From JBMONI01 sp049324575 (GTDB lineage: Bacteria > Omnitrophota > Omnitrophia > Omnitrophales > Aquincolibacteriaceae): a stretch of DNA of 27,004 nt. The position numbers and the translations under genes were made by a program. Shown here one piece after another: positions 7,001 through 16,737 of the stretch. Where the stretch lies: NCBI GenBank assembly GCA_049324575.1, contig JBMONI010000005.1, positions 1-27,004 of the forward strand, read 5' to 3'. The notes below the pieces were generated by a model. It worked only from the letters and a program-made list of their open reading frames with translations, did not search any database and was not told where the DNA came from. How positions within the stretch are numbered: the first letter of the stretch is position 1; each line of letters starts with the position of its first letter.

Positions 7001-10000
7001 CTGGATCGTAGTCTGACCGCTGTTAGCCAAAATATCGGTGTCCGTATCGCCGCCGTCGATCACCGCACCGCTGTTGGCGTTGATCTGGACCGCGTCTTCA
7101 AGACTTCCGCTTGAAGTTGCGAGCGCACTCGTCGTTTGGACCGAACCGAGGGTCACATCCCCAGTCTGCGCATCGATATCGATCACGCCGCTCCCGGCGT
7201 TGAGGACCGTGCCATCGGCCATCGTCACATGCCGCTGGCCGTCCACTTCGATCTCACCGCTGGTGCTCGTCACATCGCCTGCCGCACTGAACGTCACGTC
7301 GCGGGAAGTCGAATCCAGATTGATCTTTCCGGTCGTGCTCGTCACCGTATTGTTCACAACGAGGTCGTCATTCGAGCCTCCGCCCTGCGCAGCCAGCAAA
7401 ATCGCTCCCGAGGTCGCCGAAACACCCGAACCGGCCGCCAGAACCCTCAGATGGCCGTTCTCTGTTCGGATCCTCAGATTTCCCGCCCCTTGCTGATCGG
7501 CTTTCTGAATATTCAGCGCGCCTCCGGCACTGACTTCATCGATCCGAACACCGCCGCTGGTCGTATTGGTCACTTCCAACGTGGTCACGTTCGTTTCGAG
7601 GATGTTGCCATCGGCCACCGAATCATCGCCCACTCCCAGGGTAGATTCGATCGTCAGATAATCTCCCGTAATATTCACCGTCGAACCGTTCCGGTCCGAG
7701 ACATAGCCCGACCGTGCGCGAATCGTCACATCCCCGCGAGTGCCGTCTCCGTTTGAATCCGCATTCACAGACGTTAACCGAACATTATTCGCCGCATCGA
7801 GGAGAATATCCCCATCCTGGCTGCGGAAAGCGCTTCCGGAATTCATGACCACCGACCCGCCGCCATTACCATCTTGATTGAGCGTCGCATCGGTATAATC
7901 TTCACCCGCCGCGGCCGTTACTTGCCCGGTCCCCGCCGCTCGAACAATAGCATTGCTCTGGAGTGTGATATCATCACCCGCCACAAGCAGGATATCTCCG
8001 TTACCGCCGGTCGCTCGGACTTCGATCCCGCTATTGACGGTAAGATCATCGGTCCCCGCACTGCCTAAAGCCGCAAGCGTAACATCATTGCCGGCATTGT
8101 CGATCACATCGGCGGCAACCGTCAAAGGACTGCCAGACATGACCGAGATTCCGCCTGCCGACTCGATCCCGTTCGTGAGGGTTGCCGGCGCAATACCGCC
8201 GATCGTCAATCCGGCACCGGTCGTCCCAAGATTACTCACGAAGACCCCGCCTGTTCCGCCATCGGCCATTAAAAGACCGTCCGTCCCGGCCGCTCCGCCG
8301 TAATCCGCAAGCCGCATTTCGATCCAGTTCGAGCTCGTACCGATGCCTGCAACTCCTTCCAAATGCGCGCCGCCGGCACGGATATTCCACGTCGCTCCGT
8401 TATATTCGCCATTCAAAACGTCATTTCCATCGGTCAAAGTCCCTGCATAATAGAAAGTTCCCGTTCCGATATCGACCTGCCCTACCGGACAAGCCCCGAT
8501 ACAATTGATATAGGGATTCCCGCCATTCATCGTCACGTTCCAAAGGGTGCTCGGCTCAATATCAAAATAATTAGCAAGCGCTCCGATATCGTCCGCGCCT
8601 TCCGTTTCGAGATCGATCGTCGCGCCTTTGATATTGGCACTCGAATCATTCCGGTAATCCGAAATATTCCCCGAAGAGGTCAGAGAAACATCGCCGGTCC
8701 CCGCGTCGATAAGATCGATCGGCGCGTCTCCGACACTCCGGACAATGATGTCACCGTCATCACCCCCCGAAGCCACCGTTGTGTCCGCATTGAAAGCAGT
8801 CGTTGCGGTAAAATCGAGCGCATTCCCCAAAGCTCCGATCCCGCCCACAAGCGCCAAAAGCGTGATGGTGCCTCCAAGGACATTCGCCGCCGCGTTGTTC
8901 AAGGCGTCGGTCATATTGCCCGTCGAGGTCAGATCCACATCGCCCGCCCCCGCGTTGATCACTCCGACCGGCGCATCCCCGATCGAAACAAGCTGGATAT
9001 TGCTGTTATCTCCAGCGGCCGTATCCGCATCGATCTGTTGCGAGGCCGTGACCTCAACAACGCCCGTATTTCCAATACCTCCCACCGCCGCTTGCAGATC
9101 GATCTTTTTTCCGACGATATCGGCGACGCTGTCCGCTCCGGTCGAGTCAATGGCGCCCCCCGTGCTATCGAGGTCGACATTGCCCGCCCCGGCATTGACC
9201 TGTTGGGCAAGCGTCACATTCCCTCCGGCTGTTACGTCGATATCCGAATTATTCGAGATCAAACCGGTTTCGGCCCCGACGCTTCCGACCGTAAGGTCAT
9301 CCGCATCCACAAGGGTCATCGTCCCGTTCGACGTTCCCGCTACCGTGTTAAAATCATTGCCCGATTCGTCCAAAGTCACTGACGATCCAGCGTTGAAAGC
9401 CAATTGATCGGCAGTCACATTTCCGCCATCGAAAATAGTGGCGCCTGCCGTCACGTCCAGTATCCCGGTCACCGTCGAAGCACCGAGTTCAAGGTCGTCG
9501 ACATCATGGAGCGTCACATCCTTCCCGCTCAGGATCGAGACCGCCCCTTGAAAGTCGTTCGAGTCATCAAGAACGATATCGTTTGTACTTCCGGCCGTTA
9601 GATCCGTCCATCCATTCACGACCAAGGCGCCGCTATCCGTAAGATTCCCGCCTGTCGTTAAGGTTAAAGTCCCCCCAAACGTCGAAGCGCCGAGATCGAG
9701 GTCATCCGTATCCCGATAAACCGTATCCCCGGTCACATTGGCCACTAGCTTGTCCGCATCATTCCCGACCAAGTCCAGGGTCATATCGCCCCCCGCATTC
9801 GCCACGAGGTCGTTTGCAGTCACCGTACCGCCCGTCTGATTGATCGCTCCTCCCGCCGTGAAATAAACATCCCCCGTGGTTTGGACTTTTGCGTTTAAGG
9901 TCAGAATATCCGCCGGTGTCGCACCCGAAGCGGTCAAACTAATATCGCCGCCCAGCGTATCGACAATGTCCGAATTCACGGTCAACGGACTGCCGGAATA

Positions 10001-13000
10001 GATCTCGCTCCCGCCTTGCGAACTCACGCCATTTACAAGATCCCCGATACCGCCCATCGTCAGGCCGGCCCCAGTCATGCCTTTGTTATAGAGGTAGACA
10101 CCGCCCGTCCCGCCGTCGAGTTCGGCCAGACCATCGGTCCCTGCAACACCGTTGTAATCAGACAAGCGTGTTTCAATGGCATTACCCAGTACGCCGATCC
10201 CATTCCCGGCTTCAAGAACAAGGCCGCCGGCCGTAATATTCACAAGCCCGCCATTATCTTCGCCGGAAACCGCATCGTTCGAATCGGTAATGCTGCCGCC
10301 TGAGGAAAACCGGAAGGTCGCTGTCCCGACATCCACAACTCCAAGAGGACAATCACCCACACAGGCGATATTCAGGTCTCCTCCGCCCGTAGAAGCGCCC
10401 CAACTGATCGACGGATCGATCTCGACCTTATTCGTCGGGATCCCGATATCCCCGCCGTTCGTATTAAGAAGGATATTTCCGCCTTTGACGTTATTGACGC
10501 CAGGAGCGTCCGGAACAATGTCGTTGGCGTCGGTCATTGCATCATTCGCGGTCGCAACGCTTAAAGTAACATCCCCGGAACCAGCATCCACGAGTCCCAA
10601 AGGAAGCGCCCCGATCGAATCGATGGAAATACTGCTATTATCCGCCGTCGTGTCCGCGTTCAAGATTGTGGAAGCGGTCACTTCCAGTACATTCGATTGT
10701 CCGATACCCCCGGCCAGCGCCGTCAGGTTCAAAGTCGCGCCGCTCACATCCGCCACGCCATCATACGTCACCGAATCGATCGCTCCTGTCGAATTCAAAG
10801 TCACGTCACCGGAGCCCGCATTCACGAGCCCGATCAACGCACTGCCGATCGAATCCAAAGCGATCGAAGAATTATCCGCCGTCGTATCCGCGTTCAACGC
10901 CGTCGAAGCCGCGACATCCAAAGCCTGCCCTACAGCGGCTCCACGAATTCCTCCGGAGCCCGCCGTTAAACTCACCGTCCGCCCGATCACATCCGCTGTG
11001 CCATCATCGGTCACTCCCAAAATGGCCCCTGTGTTTGCGGTCAATGTCGCATCCCCATCCGCGTTGATCGACGTTACGTTAATGTCACCACTCGTCGTCG
11101 TCAACGTAATGTCCGCTGAGGTAACTGGCACATCATGCGAAACAACGCTGGTCGCATCGATCGTCCCGCCCGCGTTCACCGTAATGCTGCCATCAAAAGT
11201 CTCGAGGTCGGTCAACGTCACCCCGTCAAGTTCATCAAACGTAATATCGCCCACCCCGCTCACCGTCTCCGCATCAATGCTGTTCACATCCGTGTCCAGA
11301 TCGATGCTCGTCGCCGCATCCGCAGTCAGCACATTCGCTTTCACGTTATTCCCAACACCATTGGCGTCCTCGATCGTTCCCGTCGAGTCCAATGTCACAT
11401 CGCCTGAGCCCGCATCAAGAAGGCCGACCTTCGCATCCCCGATCGAATCGAGCGCGATCGAAGAATTATCCGCCGTCGTGTCCGCGTTCAACGCCGTCGA
11501 AGCCGCGACATCCAGGACACTCCCCAAACCAATTCCCCCTAATGCCGCAACAAGACTCACGGTCGCGCCGCTGACATCTGCCACGCCGTCATCCGTCACC
11601 GAATCGATCGTTCCAGAAGAACCTAAAGTCACCGTCCCTGATGCGGAAACGTTCCCGACCAGCATATTGCCGGAATCCACCGTCACGTCACCGGTCGTCG
11701 CCGCAACATTGGTCAGCGTCACGCCGTCGGCTTCATCGATGTCAATATTTCCGGCGCCGCTTGTGGTTGCCGTCATATCATTCACATCCGTATCCAGATC
11801 GATCCCCGTCGCGGACGAAGCGTTTAAGGTCGCTGCATCGATATTATTGGATGCACCATTGCCGTCCGTGATCGCTCCGACCGCCGCGCTAAGCGTCGCC
11901 GTCGTAAATGCACTTACAAGCCCCGAAACTGCGATAGACCCCAGCGAATCGAGGTCTCCGGAACCCGCCGTAATGTCGACGGTCCCTGTATCTGATTGAA
12001 CCGTCGAACCGCCAAGTAAATTGACATCATCCCCGGCCTTCAGATCAACATTCCCCGCCGTGGATTGGACCGTAACGCCAGCATTGACCGTCAAGTCGTC
12101 CCCGGCCCCAGCGGTCTCGCCCGCGGTCAAACTGATCGCTCCAGCCTGGATCATATCCGCCGCGATCGTCAGCGGGCTATGCGTCAAAATAGATGTACTG
12201 CCACCGTTATTGGTCCCGCCCGTAAGCCCTCCGGCCGAACCGACCGTCAGGCCTCCCGCCATATCTTCGATCTCCACATCCCCAGCCGTCGTATTGTTGA
12301 AAGCGGTCGTATCGGCATCGAGCTCGACATCGATGCCATTGACGGCATCGAGCGCGACGTTATCCGCCAAAAGATCGGCGGTCCCATCGTCCGTACTGGT
12401 GATGGCGCCGACCGAATCCACCGCGATCGTTCCGCCCACGGCATTTGAAGTCACGGTATTGTTGATGAGAATGTCCGCGCCCGCCGGAGCTGCCGAAGAA
12501 TGCTGGATCGTGATGTCCCCCGCCGCCGTCACGGTATCGTCGATCACAACGCTATCAAGCACGCCGGCCGTCGCGAAAACATCCGAACCGATGAGGGTCA
12601 CATCGCCGTCAGAATTGATCGGACCACCGGACTGCACCCAAACACCGCCTGAACCGTCAAGGTCCGTATCCGCGGTCATGCTGATATCCGCGCTTGTATT
12701 GGTCGTGATCGAAGATTGAACAAGAATATCGCGCAAAGCCGTGATCACAATATTGATCCCGCTAATGATCGGCGTGTTCAGAATGGTATCCAGCACGGCC
12801 GCACCGCCATTCAGCGTAATATCCCCTTTCCCTACGACAATGCTCCCGTTATTCGTGAATCCGGCTCCCGTGAACGTCCCGGTACCGCCGTTATCGCTCA
12901 TACTGGTAATGGTCCCGTCGTTGGTCAGGCCATTGCTGGAGCTGATCGTAATATTTCCTCCATCGGTCCCGCCCGGATTAGGCGTTCCCGAAGAAACCGT

Positions 13001-16000
13001 GCCTGAAATGGTGACGTCCCCAGTCCCGGTGTGGTCGTAATCGACCGTACTCCCGACGGTTTTAAGATTGATGATCTCGGTGTTGGAATCACTATCGGCA
13101 ACGCTCACCGCACCGCTCGTAGTCGTTCCGTCCAGGGTATTGAACTTGTTCGCGGCCTGATCTAAAGTCACGGCCCCGTTGGCGGAAAACGAAAGATCAT
13201 CCGCCGAAATGGCTCCGGCCGTCTGATTGATCCCCGCTCCGGAAGTAAGAGAAACATCATCCGCCGTTGAAACATCATCGCTCAAGGTCAGCCCGGCCCC
13301 GACCGTTTCCAGATCCACATCGCCACTGCCCGAAGTCACTCCGTCGATCGAAGCTCCGGAATTTGCAAGGCTGTTCACCGTCATGCCACCGGCCGTATCC
13401 TTGACGTTGATCCCGCCCGCTCCGGAATTCTCAATCCCAAGATTCGCGACATCGACATCAATATTCACACCCGTCACCGACTGGATCCCGAGGTCGGCAA
13501 CCGTCACGTCCGCCGTTCCATCCGCACTTCCCTCCGTTACCGAACCGCCGGTCCGCAGGATAAGTTTGTTCGTATTGGCCGGGGAGAAATCGTTGACTTT
13601 GATATTTCCCGCATCCGCGGCACCGATCTCGAGCGAAGAAGCCGTGATCCGGTCCGCTTCGGCATCGGTCACATTAAAGGTTCCGGTCCCGCCGCCCAAA
13701 CCGATCGTCGTATTGGCCACGCTTGTTTTCAGCATGACCGTTCCGCTCCCGGCGCTGATCGTCCCCGAACCCGTATCGATCGCAAAATTGTGGGCGATGA
13801 TCTCGAGGTCGTTATTGTTGGTATTGATCTCGTCGCTCGAACCAATATTCACATCACCGGCATTGGTCCCGTCCGCATCCGCATGCAAAAGCACTTTGCC
13901 CGCCGAATCGATATCATCGTTAACATGAATCGTGTTGTCCGCGGACAAGCTCATCCCCGCGGTATCGGTGATAAGATCGTTATCAAGATCAATATCATTG
14001 CCCGCATCAAAAGTCAGGGCACCCGTCGTTACGGTGAGATCCTCTTCAACGGTAATATTGCGATCGGCATTCACGGTCAGCGTTCTAAAGGTCGACGCCG
14101 AATCCTCGAATAGAACGTCTCCATTATTCGCCAAGGCGTTAAGCGTAATGGTCCCGCTGATATTGGCACTGTGAGTCGCCGTGATCCCGCGCACCGAAAT
14201 ATCATTGATGGTCGCATCCCCGATCGTCAGGTCCTGCGCCGTGATCCTTTGCAGTTCGGATCCGCTGATGGTCATATCATCCGAACCGCTGCCGAGCCGG
14301 ATGTCCCGCCCGTCCGAGGCCACGATCGTCGTATCCCCCGAACCGCTGTCGATCGCTCCCGTATTATTGAGGTCAAGGTTAGCGGCCGTGATCTGAAGGT
14401 CCTGGTTCCCGGAATCGACCGTCCTTGTGTCAGCGACTTCAAAGGTGCCCCCTCCATTATCATCAAAATCCGCATTTATTTTGATGCCGCCCGCTGTCGT
14501 CGTCACATCCCGGCTAACCGTGATCCCTCCTCCGGCATTCGCTTCGAGCTCTTGAAACGTTGAAGCATTGTTCGAGAAGCTGATCCCGCTGCCTGAATCC
14601 GTCGCATTCAATATGACTTTCCCGACATTGGCGCTATGCGTCGCAGAAATACCGTCGACCGTAATATCATCGTTGGTGTTATCCCCGATCGTGAGGCTGT
14701 TCGCAGTGATATTCTGAAGTTCCGAACCGCTGATCGTCATATTTCCGGAGCCGTTACCCAGCCGGATCGTTCCGCCGTCGGAGACAAGGAGGGTTGCCGC
14801 GCCCGTCCCTGCATTAAGAGTGCCGGTCAGTGTGATGTCATTGGCCGTAACACTCAGAGCGCCGTCGCCCGTAGCGACCGAGACAGCTGCATCATTGATC
14901 GAAAAATTACCGGACCCACTCCCGTCGCTGTCGGCATCGGCCGTAAAAGTTCCGCCTTGCGTCGTCACACTTGAACTGAGCGTGATATTGTTACGCGCCG
15001 ACATGACTAAATTAAGAACGGCCGCGCCTGCCGCCGAGATCCCGGTCGCCGCCTGCATGATGATGTTGTTTCTCGCCGTAAAGGTCAGCGTCGCGACCGT
15101 GGCGCCGGCTGTACTCATGCCAATAGCCGCCTTGATCGTAATATCCCCATTTTGATTATCGCTATTACCGGGATTATTGATCGTCTGGACCGTCACATTC
15201 GTTCCGCCATTCAGAGCGCCCGTGATCGTATCCACTCCGATCGTCGCCGTGTTCCCCGTGGAGGTGAAGACACCTCCGGCCCAGGTCCCGTTGGTCGTCC
15301 CGGAGCCCGCGATCACTTCGATGTCATAGGGATCGATCAGCCATTTTCCATGCTGCCCGTTGGGGCTCGTAGCGCTTGCATCCACGATGATCCCTGAAGT
15401 ATCCAAGGTCCCCAAGGAAGATGTTTCGATAAAACCGCCGTTCCCGCCCAGGATGCCTCCGCGCGCCGTGATCGTTCCATGGACATTCGCCACGTCATTG
15501 CCCCACACGATCACGCGTCCGCCATCGCCCTCGAGGATCGCATCGGCATTGATGGTGGCCCATTTTGAAATATAGACCGCATCGGCGGTCGGAATCTCGC
15601 CCTGACCCTGATAATCGCCCCCGATCAGCACTTCGCCGCCACCCGCATAACCGGAAACATCGACCTCGGCGTTATCGAAAAGCCCGACTTTTTCACCCAG
15701 CGTTTTGATCTTTCCGCCTTTCTCCCCGGCATCATCGCCTTTGGCCCGCAGTACTCCGTCGACCCGCACGACCCCGTCATCGCCTCCGTCAAGAACGATC
15801 TGGCCGTTCACTTCAGCGATCGTATTCGCCTCAATGATCCCCGTATGGTTGATGATATTGTCAAAGATCTCTTCGGACCCCTTCGCCGTAAGGACGGCAA
15901 GTCCCCCGTTCGCTTGGATCGTGCCCGTATTCGAGATCTGATCGGCCACTTTGTTGCCGGCGAAATCAAAAACCGCGGCTTCGACCGGCTGGGTCACTTC

Positions 16001-16693
16001 GACCGAGATCAAACCGTTGCCGCCCGAAATATCCATAGTCACCTGATCCCCTGCTGCCAACACCGCCGCGCCTCCATCGGCAAAGATCCTGCCTTCATTA
16101 CGGACCGCAGAGCCGACCATCGCAACCCAACTTCCCGGATCCACGTTCCAGGTCCCTTGGTTCAGAATCATCGCAGGGTTCATGGAAGGATCGCGGGAAA
16201 GTTCGGCCATGGCACTGAAAAATTCGGTGGGATTGATCGCGAGGGTCGTGAGCAAAGCACCCCCGGAAACATTCGCCTGAAAAGTCTCTGTTGTGACAAA
16301 ACCCATCGGATTATAAAAAGCGACCGTTCCGACGAGGTCAAGCAACCCTTCCCAGACCGTGGCATGATCATCCGCAACATTAACGACGGCACGCGCATTC
16401 GGATCGACAAGTCCCTCTTGGTTCAGGACCGACAGGGCCAACTTCTGATCCGTTCCCAGATCCATCCCGATCGCCGTATAGACCCCTCCGTCCTGGAGCG
16501 TCCCGTAAATATCGGCACCGTCACCCGAGGTCACCGGATTGCCGTTCTGATCCACGATCGGCGCCCACGCATGGGGAACGGAGAAAGTGCACATGTGGAA
16601 TACCGCGACCGCTCCGGCGATCAAACGCCGCGCGGAACGCAGAATCTTGGGATCCACAACAGGATTGCCTGAATTTCGAATTTGATTTTGCAT
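4037..16693 (-). CDS. Giant filamentous-haemagglutinin-type exoprotein (TpsA), 4218 aa
   Basis: A very large two-partner-secretion exoprotein/adhesin, exported by the TpsB encoded just upstream. I set the start at the ATG at 16693 because GGAGG (16702-16706) sits 8 nt before it; a TTG at 16708 is in frame but overlaps that site. Residues 1-48 are an extended signal peptide (RRLIAGAVAVFHMCTF ... PHAWA). Residues about 50-450 are the TPS/haemagglutinin N-terminal domain, ending in the family hallmarks GGNGGFIETSS, GTLDTSGIIVDASA and GKWLIDPYDIEV (about residue 449). The remaining approximately 3700 residues are Asp/Gly/Thr/Ala/Val-rich beta-helix repeats such as ADTTADNSSIALDSIG, with a very acidic composition. 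Cysteines are almost absent apart from two CxGxCP motifs (C2111/C2115, C2731/C2735). The C-terminus has a hydrophobic stretch (VVIGGAILPLLTSALATLF) and then a Pro/Glu-rich tail with PPVVPIPE twice. No toxin domain or PEP-CTERM is seen, so an adhesin or matrix role is most likely. Confidence 0.93.
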   Translation of the reverse strand: MQNQIRNSGNPVVDPKILRSARRLIAGAVAVFHMCTFSVPHAWAPIVDQNGNPVTSGDGADIYGTLQDGGVYTAIGMDLGTDQKLALSVLNQEGLVDPNARAVVNVADDHATVWEGLLDLVGTVAFYNPMGFVTTETFQANVSGGALLTTLAINPTEFFSAMAELSRDPSMNPAMILNQGTWNVDPGSWVAMVGSAVRNEGRIFADGGAAVLAAGDQVTMDISGGNGLISVEVTQPVEAAVFDFAGNKVADQISNTGTIQANGGLAVLTAKGSEEIFDNIINHTGIIEANTIAEVNGQIVLDGGDDGVVRVDGVLRAKGDDAGEKGGKIKTLGEKVGLFDNAEVDVSGYAGGGEVLIGGDYQGQGEIPTADAVYISKWATINADAILEGDGGRVIVWGNDVANVHGTITARGGILGGNGGFIETSSLGTLDTSGIIVDASATSPNGQHGKWLIDPYDIEVIAGSGTTNGTWAGGVFTSTGNTATIGVDTITGALNGGTNVTVQTINNPGNSDNQNGDITIKAAIGMSTAGATVATLTFTARNNIIMQAATGISAAGAAVLNLVMSARNNITLSSSVTTQGGTFTADADSDGSGSGNFSINDAAVSVATGDGALSVTANDITLTGTLNAGTGAATLLVSDGGTIRLGNGSGNMTISGSELQNITANSLTIGDNTNDDITVDGISATHSANVGKVILNATDSGSGISFSNNASTFQELEANAGGGITVSRDVTTTAGGIKINADFDDNGGGTFEVADTRTVDSGNQDLQITAANLDLNNTGAIDSGSGDTTIVASDGRDIRLGSGSDDMTISGSELQRITAQDLTIGDATINDISVRGITATHSANISGTITLNALANNGDVLFEDSASTFRTLTVNADRNITVEEDLTVTTGALTFDAGNDIDLDNDLITDTAGMSLSADNTIHVNDDIDSAGKVLLHADADGTNAGDVNIGSSDEINTNNNDLEIIAHNFAIDTGSGTISAGSGTVMLKTSVANTTIGLGGGTGTFNVTDAEADRITASSLEIGAADAGNIKVNDFSPANTNKLILRTGGSVTEGSADGTADVTVADLGIQSVTGVNIDVDVANLGIENSGAGGINVKDTAGGMTVNSLANSGASIDGVTSGSGDVDLETVGAGLTLSDDVSTADDVSLTSGAGINQTAGAISADDLSFSANGAVTLDQAANKFNTLDGTTTSGAVSVADSDSNTEIINLKTVGSTVDYDHTGTGDVTISGTVSSGTPNPGGTDGGNITISSSNGLTNDGTITSMSDNGGTGTFTGAGFTNNGSIVVGKGDITLNGGAAVLDTILNTPIISGINIVITALRDILVQSSITTNTSADISMTADTDLDGSGGVWVQSGGPINSDGDVTLIGSDVFATAGVLDSVVIDDTVTAAGDITIQHSSAAPAGADILINNTVTSNAVGGTIAVDSVGAITSTDDGTADLLADNVALDAVNGIDVELDADTTAFNNTTAGDVEIEDMAGGLTVGSAGGLTGGTNNGGSTSILTHSPLTIAADMIQAGAISLTAGETAGAGDDLTVNAGVTVQSTAGNVDLKAGDDVNLLGGSTVQSDTGTVDITAGSGDLDSLGSIAVSGLVSAFTTATLSAAVGAITDGNGASNNIDAATLNASSATGIDLDTDVNDMTATTSGAGNIDIDEADGVTLTNVAATTGDVTVDSGNMLVGNVSASGTVTLGSSGTIDSVTDDGVADVSGATVSLVAALGGIGLGSVLDVAASTALNADTTADNSSIALDSIGDAKVGLLDAGSGDVTLDSTGTIEDANGVGNNVKANVLTADAATSIDLDTDVNSIDAETVSGVGDITFDELDGVTLTDLETFDGSITVNAGGTIDATSVVSHDVPVTSADITLTTTSGDINVTSINADGDATLTANTGAILGVTDDGTADVIGRTVSLTAGSGGIRGAAVGQALDVAASTALNADTTADNSSIALDSIGSALIGLVNAGSGDVTLNSTGAIDSVTYDGVADVSGATLNLTALAGGIGQSNVLEVTASTILNADTTADNSSISIDSIGALPLGLVDAGSGDVTLSVATANDAMTDANDIVPDAPGVNNVKGGNILLNTNGGDIGIPTNKVEIDPSISWGASTGGGDLNIACVGDCPLGVVDVGTATFRFSSGGSITDSNDAVSGEDNGGLVNITAGGLVLEAGNGIGVLGNAIETRLSDYNGVAGTDGLAELDGGTGGVYLYNKGMTGAGLTMGGIGDLVNGVSSQGGSEIYSGSPLTVNSDIVDTLGGDISLTASGATPADILTLNAKVQTTGDVYFTAGGAINQTGGTVTANDLVANAGGDMTLDLVGNDADKLVANVTGDTVYRDTDDLDLGASTFGGTLTLTTGGNLTDSGALVVNGWTDLTAGSTNDIVLDDSNDFQGAVSILSGKDVTLHDVDDLELGASTVTGILDVTAGATIFDGGNVTADQLAFNAGSSVTLDESGNDFNTVAGTSNGTMTLVDADDLTVGSVGAETGLISNNSDIDVTAGGNVTLAQQVNAGAGNVDLDSTGGAIDSTGADSVADIVGKKIDLQAAVGGIGNTGVVEVTASQQIDADTAAGDNSNIQLVSIGDAPVGVINAGAGDVDLTSTGNMTDALNNAAANVLGGTITLLALVGGIGALGNALDFTATTAFNADTTVASGGDDGDIIVRSVGDAPIDLIDAGTGDVSLTSSGNISDYRNDSSANIKGATIDLETEGADDIGALANYFDIEPSTLWNVTMNGGNPYINCIGACPVGQVDIGTGTFYYAGTLTDGNDVLNGEYNGATWNIRAGGAHLEGVAGIGTSSNWIEMRLADYGGAAGTDGLLMADGGTGGVFVSNLGTTGAGLTIGGIAPATLTNGIESAGGISVMSGSPLTVAADVIDNAGNDVTLAALGSAGTDDLTVNSGIEVRATGGNGDILLVAGDDITLQSNAIVRAAGTGQVTAAAGEDYTDATLNQDGNGGGSVVMNSGSAFRSQDGDILLDAANNVRLTSVNADSNGDGTRGDVTIRARSGYVSDRNGSTVNITGDYLTIESTLGVGDDSVADGNILETNVTTLEVTNTTSGGVRIDEVSAGGALNIQKADQQGAGNLRIRTENGHLRVLAAGSGVSATSGAILLAAQGGGSNDDLVVNNTVTSTTGKINLDSTSRDVTFSAAGDVTSTSGEIEVDGQRHVTMADGTVLNAGSGVIDIDAQTGDVTLGSVQTTSALATSSGSLEDAVQINANSGAVIDGGDTDTDILANSGQTTIQAADGVGDGNALEVQLDRLDVTNTATNNIEIDEEAAGTDLNIVRADQQGPGDLILRTLDGTMTVLAALAGGMGVSATTGETFLIAQGAGSNDDLVVNNTVTSTTGKINLDSTSRDVTFSAAGDVTSTSGEIEVDGQRHVTMADGTVLNAGSGVIDIDAQTGDVTLGSVQTTSALATSSGSLEDAVQINANSGAVIDGGDTDTDILANSGQTTIQAANGVGNGNALEVQLDRLDVTNTATNNIEIDEEAAGTDLNIVRADQQGPGDLILRTLDGTMTVLAALAGGLGVSATSGATTLRAEDVGANDDLLVNNTVTSTTGKINLDAGDDVIFSADGDVTSTSGEIEVEANNGAVTMADGTLLDAGSGKIDIDAEGDVTLGGVKTSDATDTAVVIVSRNGEIIDGGDTHMDIETGALTGGMILSAKNGIGDGVGNDLDTQGGKLSAFTQEGDIRVYNTGQLTIDTLTDDNDPTNYFGQTGAGTVTGVQIVDPSIDFSTIFVRSASPMIINSPVLNFDGGNVSLYALGSLPTDTMSINANVRTENGNGDVRLVSGGSMTQALGVTVSSAGDGVTSGTGNVYVGAGYDATGKLANEPVTPGLDITLASATLLDTVGDATADFTMTEGSFISTEDGDVLVDVQDTFTVGRVDADGNAGADITDGVRGDITTFSRNGSTLDAETPDIGNLDFLANTLTMFSGGTIGEFTNHIEVDAPFVNTSSAGSQFIDGIGNTQINLFSQAGDINFTTTGNILLGYSQSPLGQNSLTAGGSILSQGGPAVRVLADNVIRLTAGGIVGTSSEPIHTQMNHPGTLFLGAGGSRGGLSGSVTGNFSGASVQFLNTPPGLVFFNNAVVIGGAILPLLTSALATLFYSPLPRHDRLNGQIDGPFAADFPGFFNQDQFSGVIPVGVDVGALDVIPIDGLELLPPVVPIPEEEEKKPEELPAPAVEQPVLPAVQQQPPAPEEEEVIPPPVVPIPEDAVPAAPVGADDLTR
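6141..7359 (-). repeat. Tandem 639-bp near-identical repeat inside tpsA
   Basis: The sequence at 6141-6720 recurs at 6780-7359 (offset 639 bp = 213 codons). About 330 bp (roughly 6359-6690 and 6998-7329) look identical; the rest differs at scattered positions. A third, decayed copy of the same protein module (DDLLVNNTVTSTTGKINLD) lies at about 5940-6080. The in-frame period keeps the reading frame open, indicating recent amplification of an approximately 213-aa beta-helix module (residues about 3110-3520). Confidence 0.93.
10861..11514 (-). repeat. Direct repeat blocks 594 bp apart in tpsA
   Basis: The 60-bp block 10861-10920 matches 11455-11514 with one difference (offset 594 bp = 198 codons). 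Both encode the LDVAASTALNADTTADNSSI motif. Weaker variants encode related motifs near 10630, 8980 and 8760, showing that this part of the protein grew by older rounds of module duplication. Confidence 0.8.
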
Positions 16694-16701
16694 TGAAATT
16701 G

Positions 16702-16706
16702 CCTCC
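16702..16706 (-). promoter_or_regulatory. Ribosome-binding site that decides the tpsA start
   Basis: GGAGG on the minus strand, 8 nt before the ATG at 16693. It lies inside the extra codons that an alternative TTG start at 16708 would add, which argues against that start. Confidence 0.8.
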
Positions 16707-16737
16707 AAAGGGAATTTTTGAATTTTATATCAGTGCA

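Noticed and set aside
10176..11999. A 607-codon open frame on the plus strand opposite tpsA
   Set aside because: Its Ser/Pro/Ala/Thr-rich product mirrors the repetitive Asp/Gly/Thr/Val codons of tpsA; it has no ribosome site, signal or motif. It is a shadow of the repeat coding.
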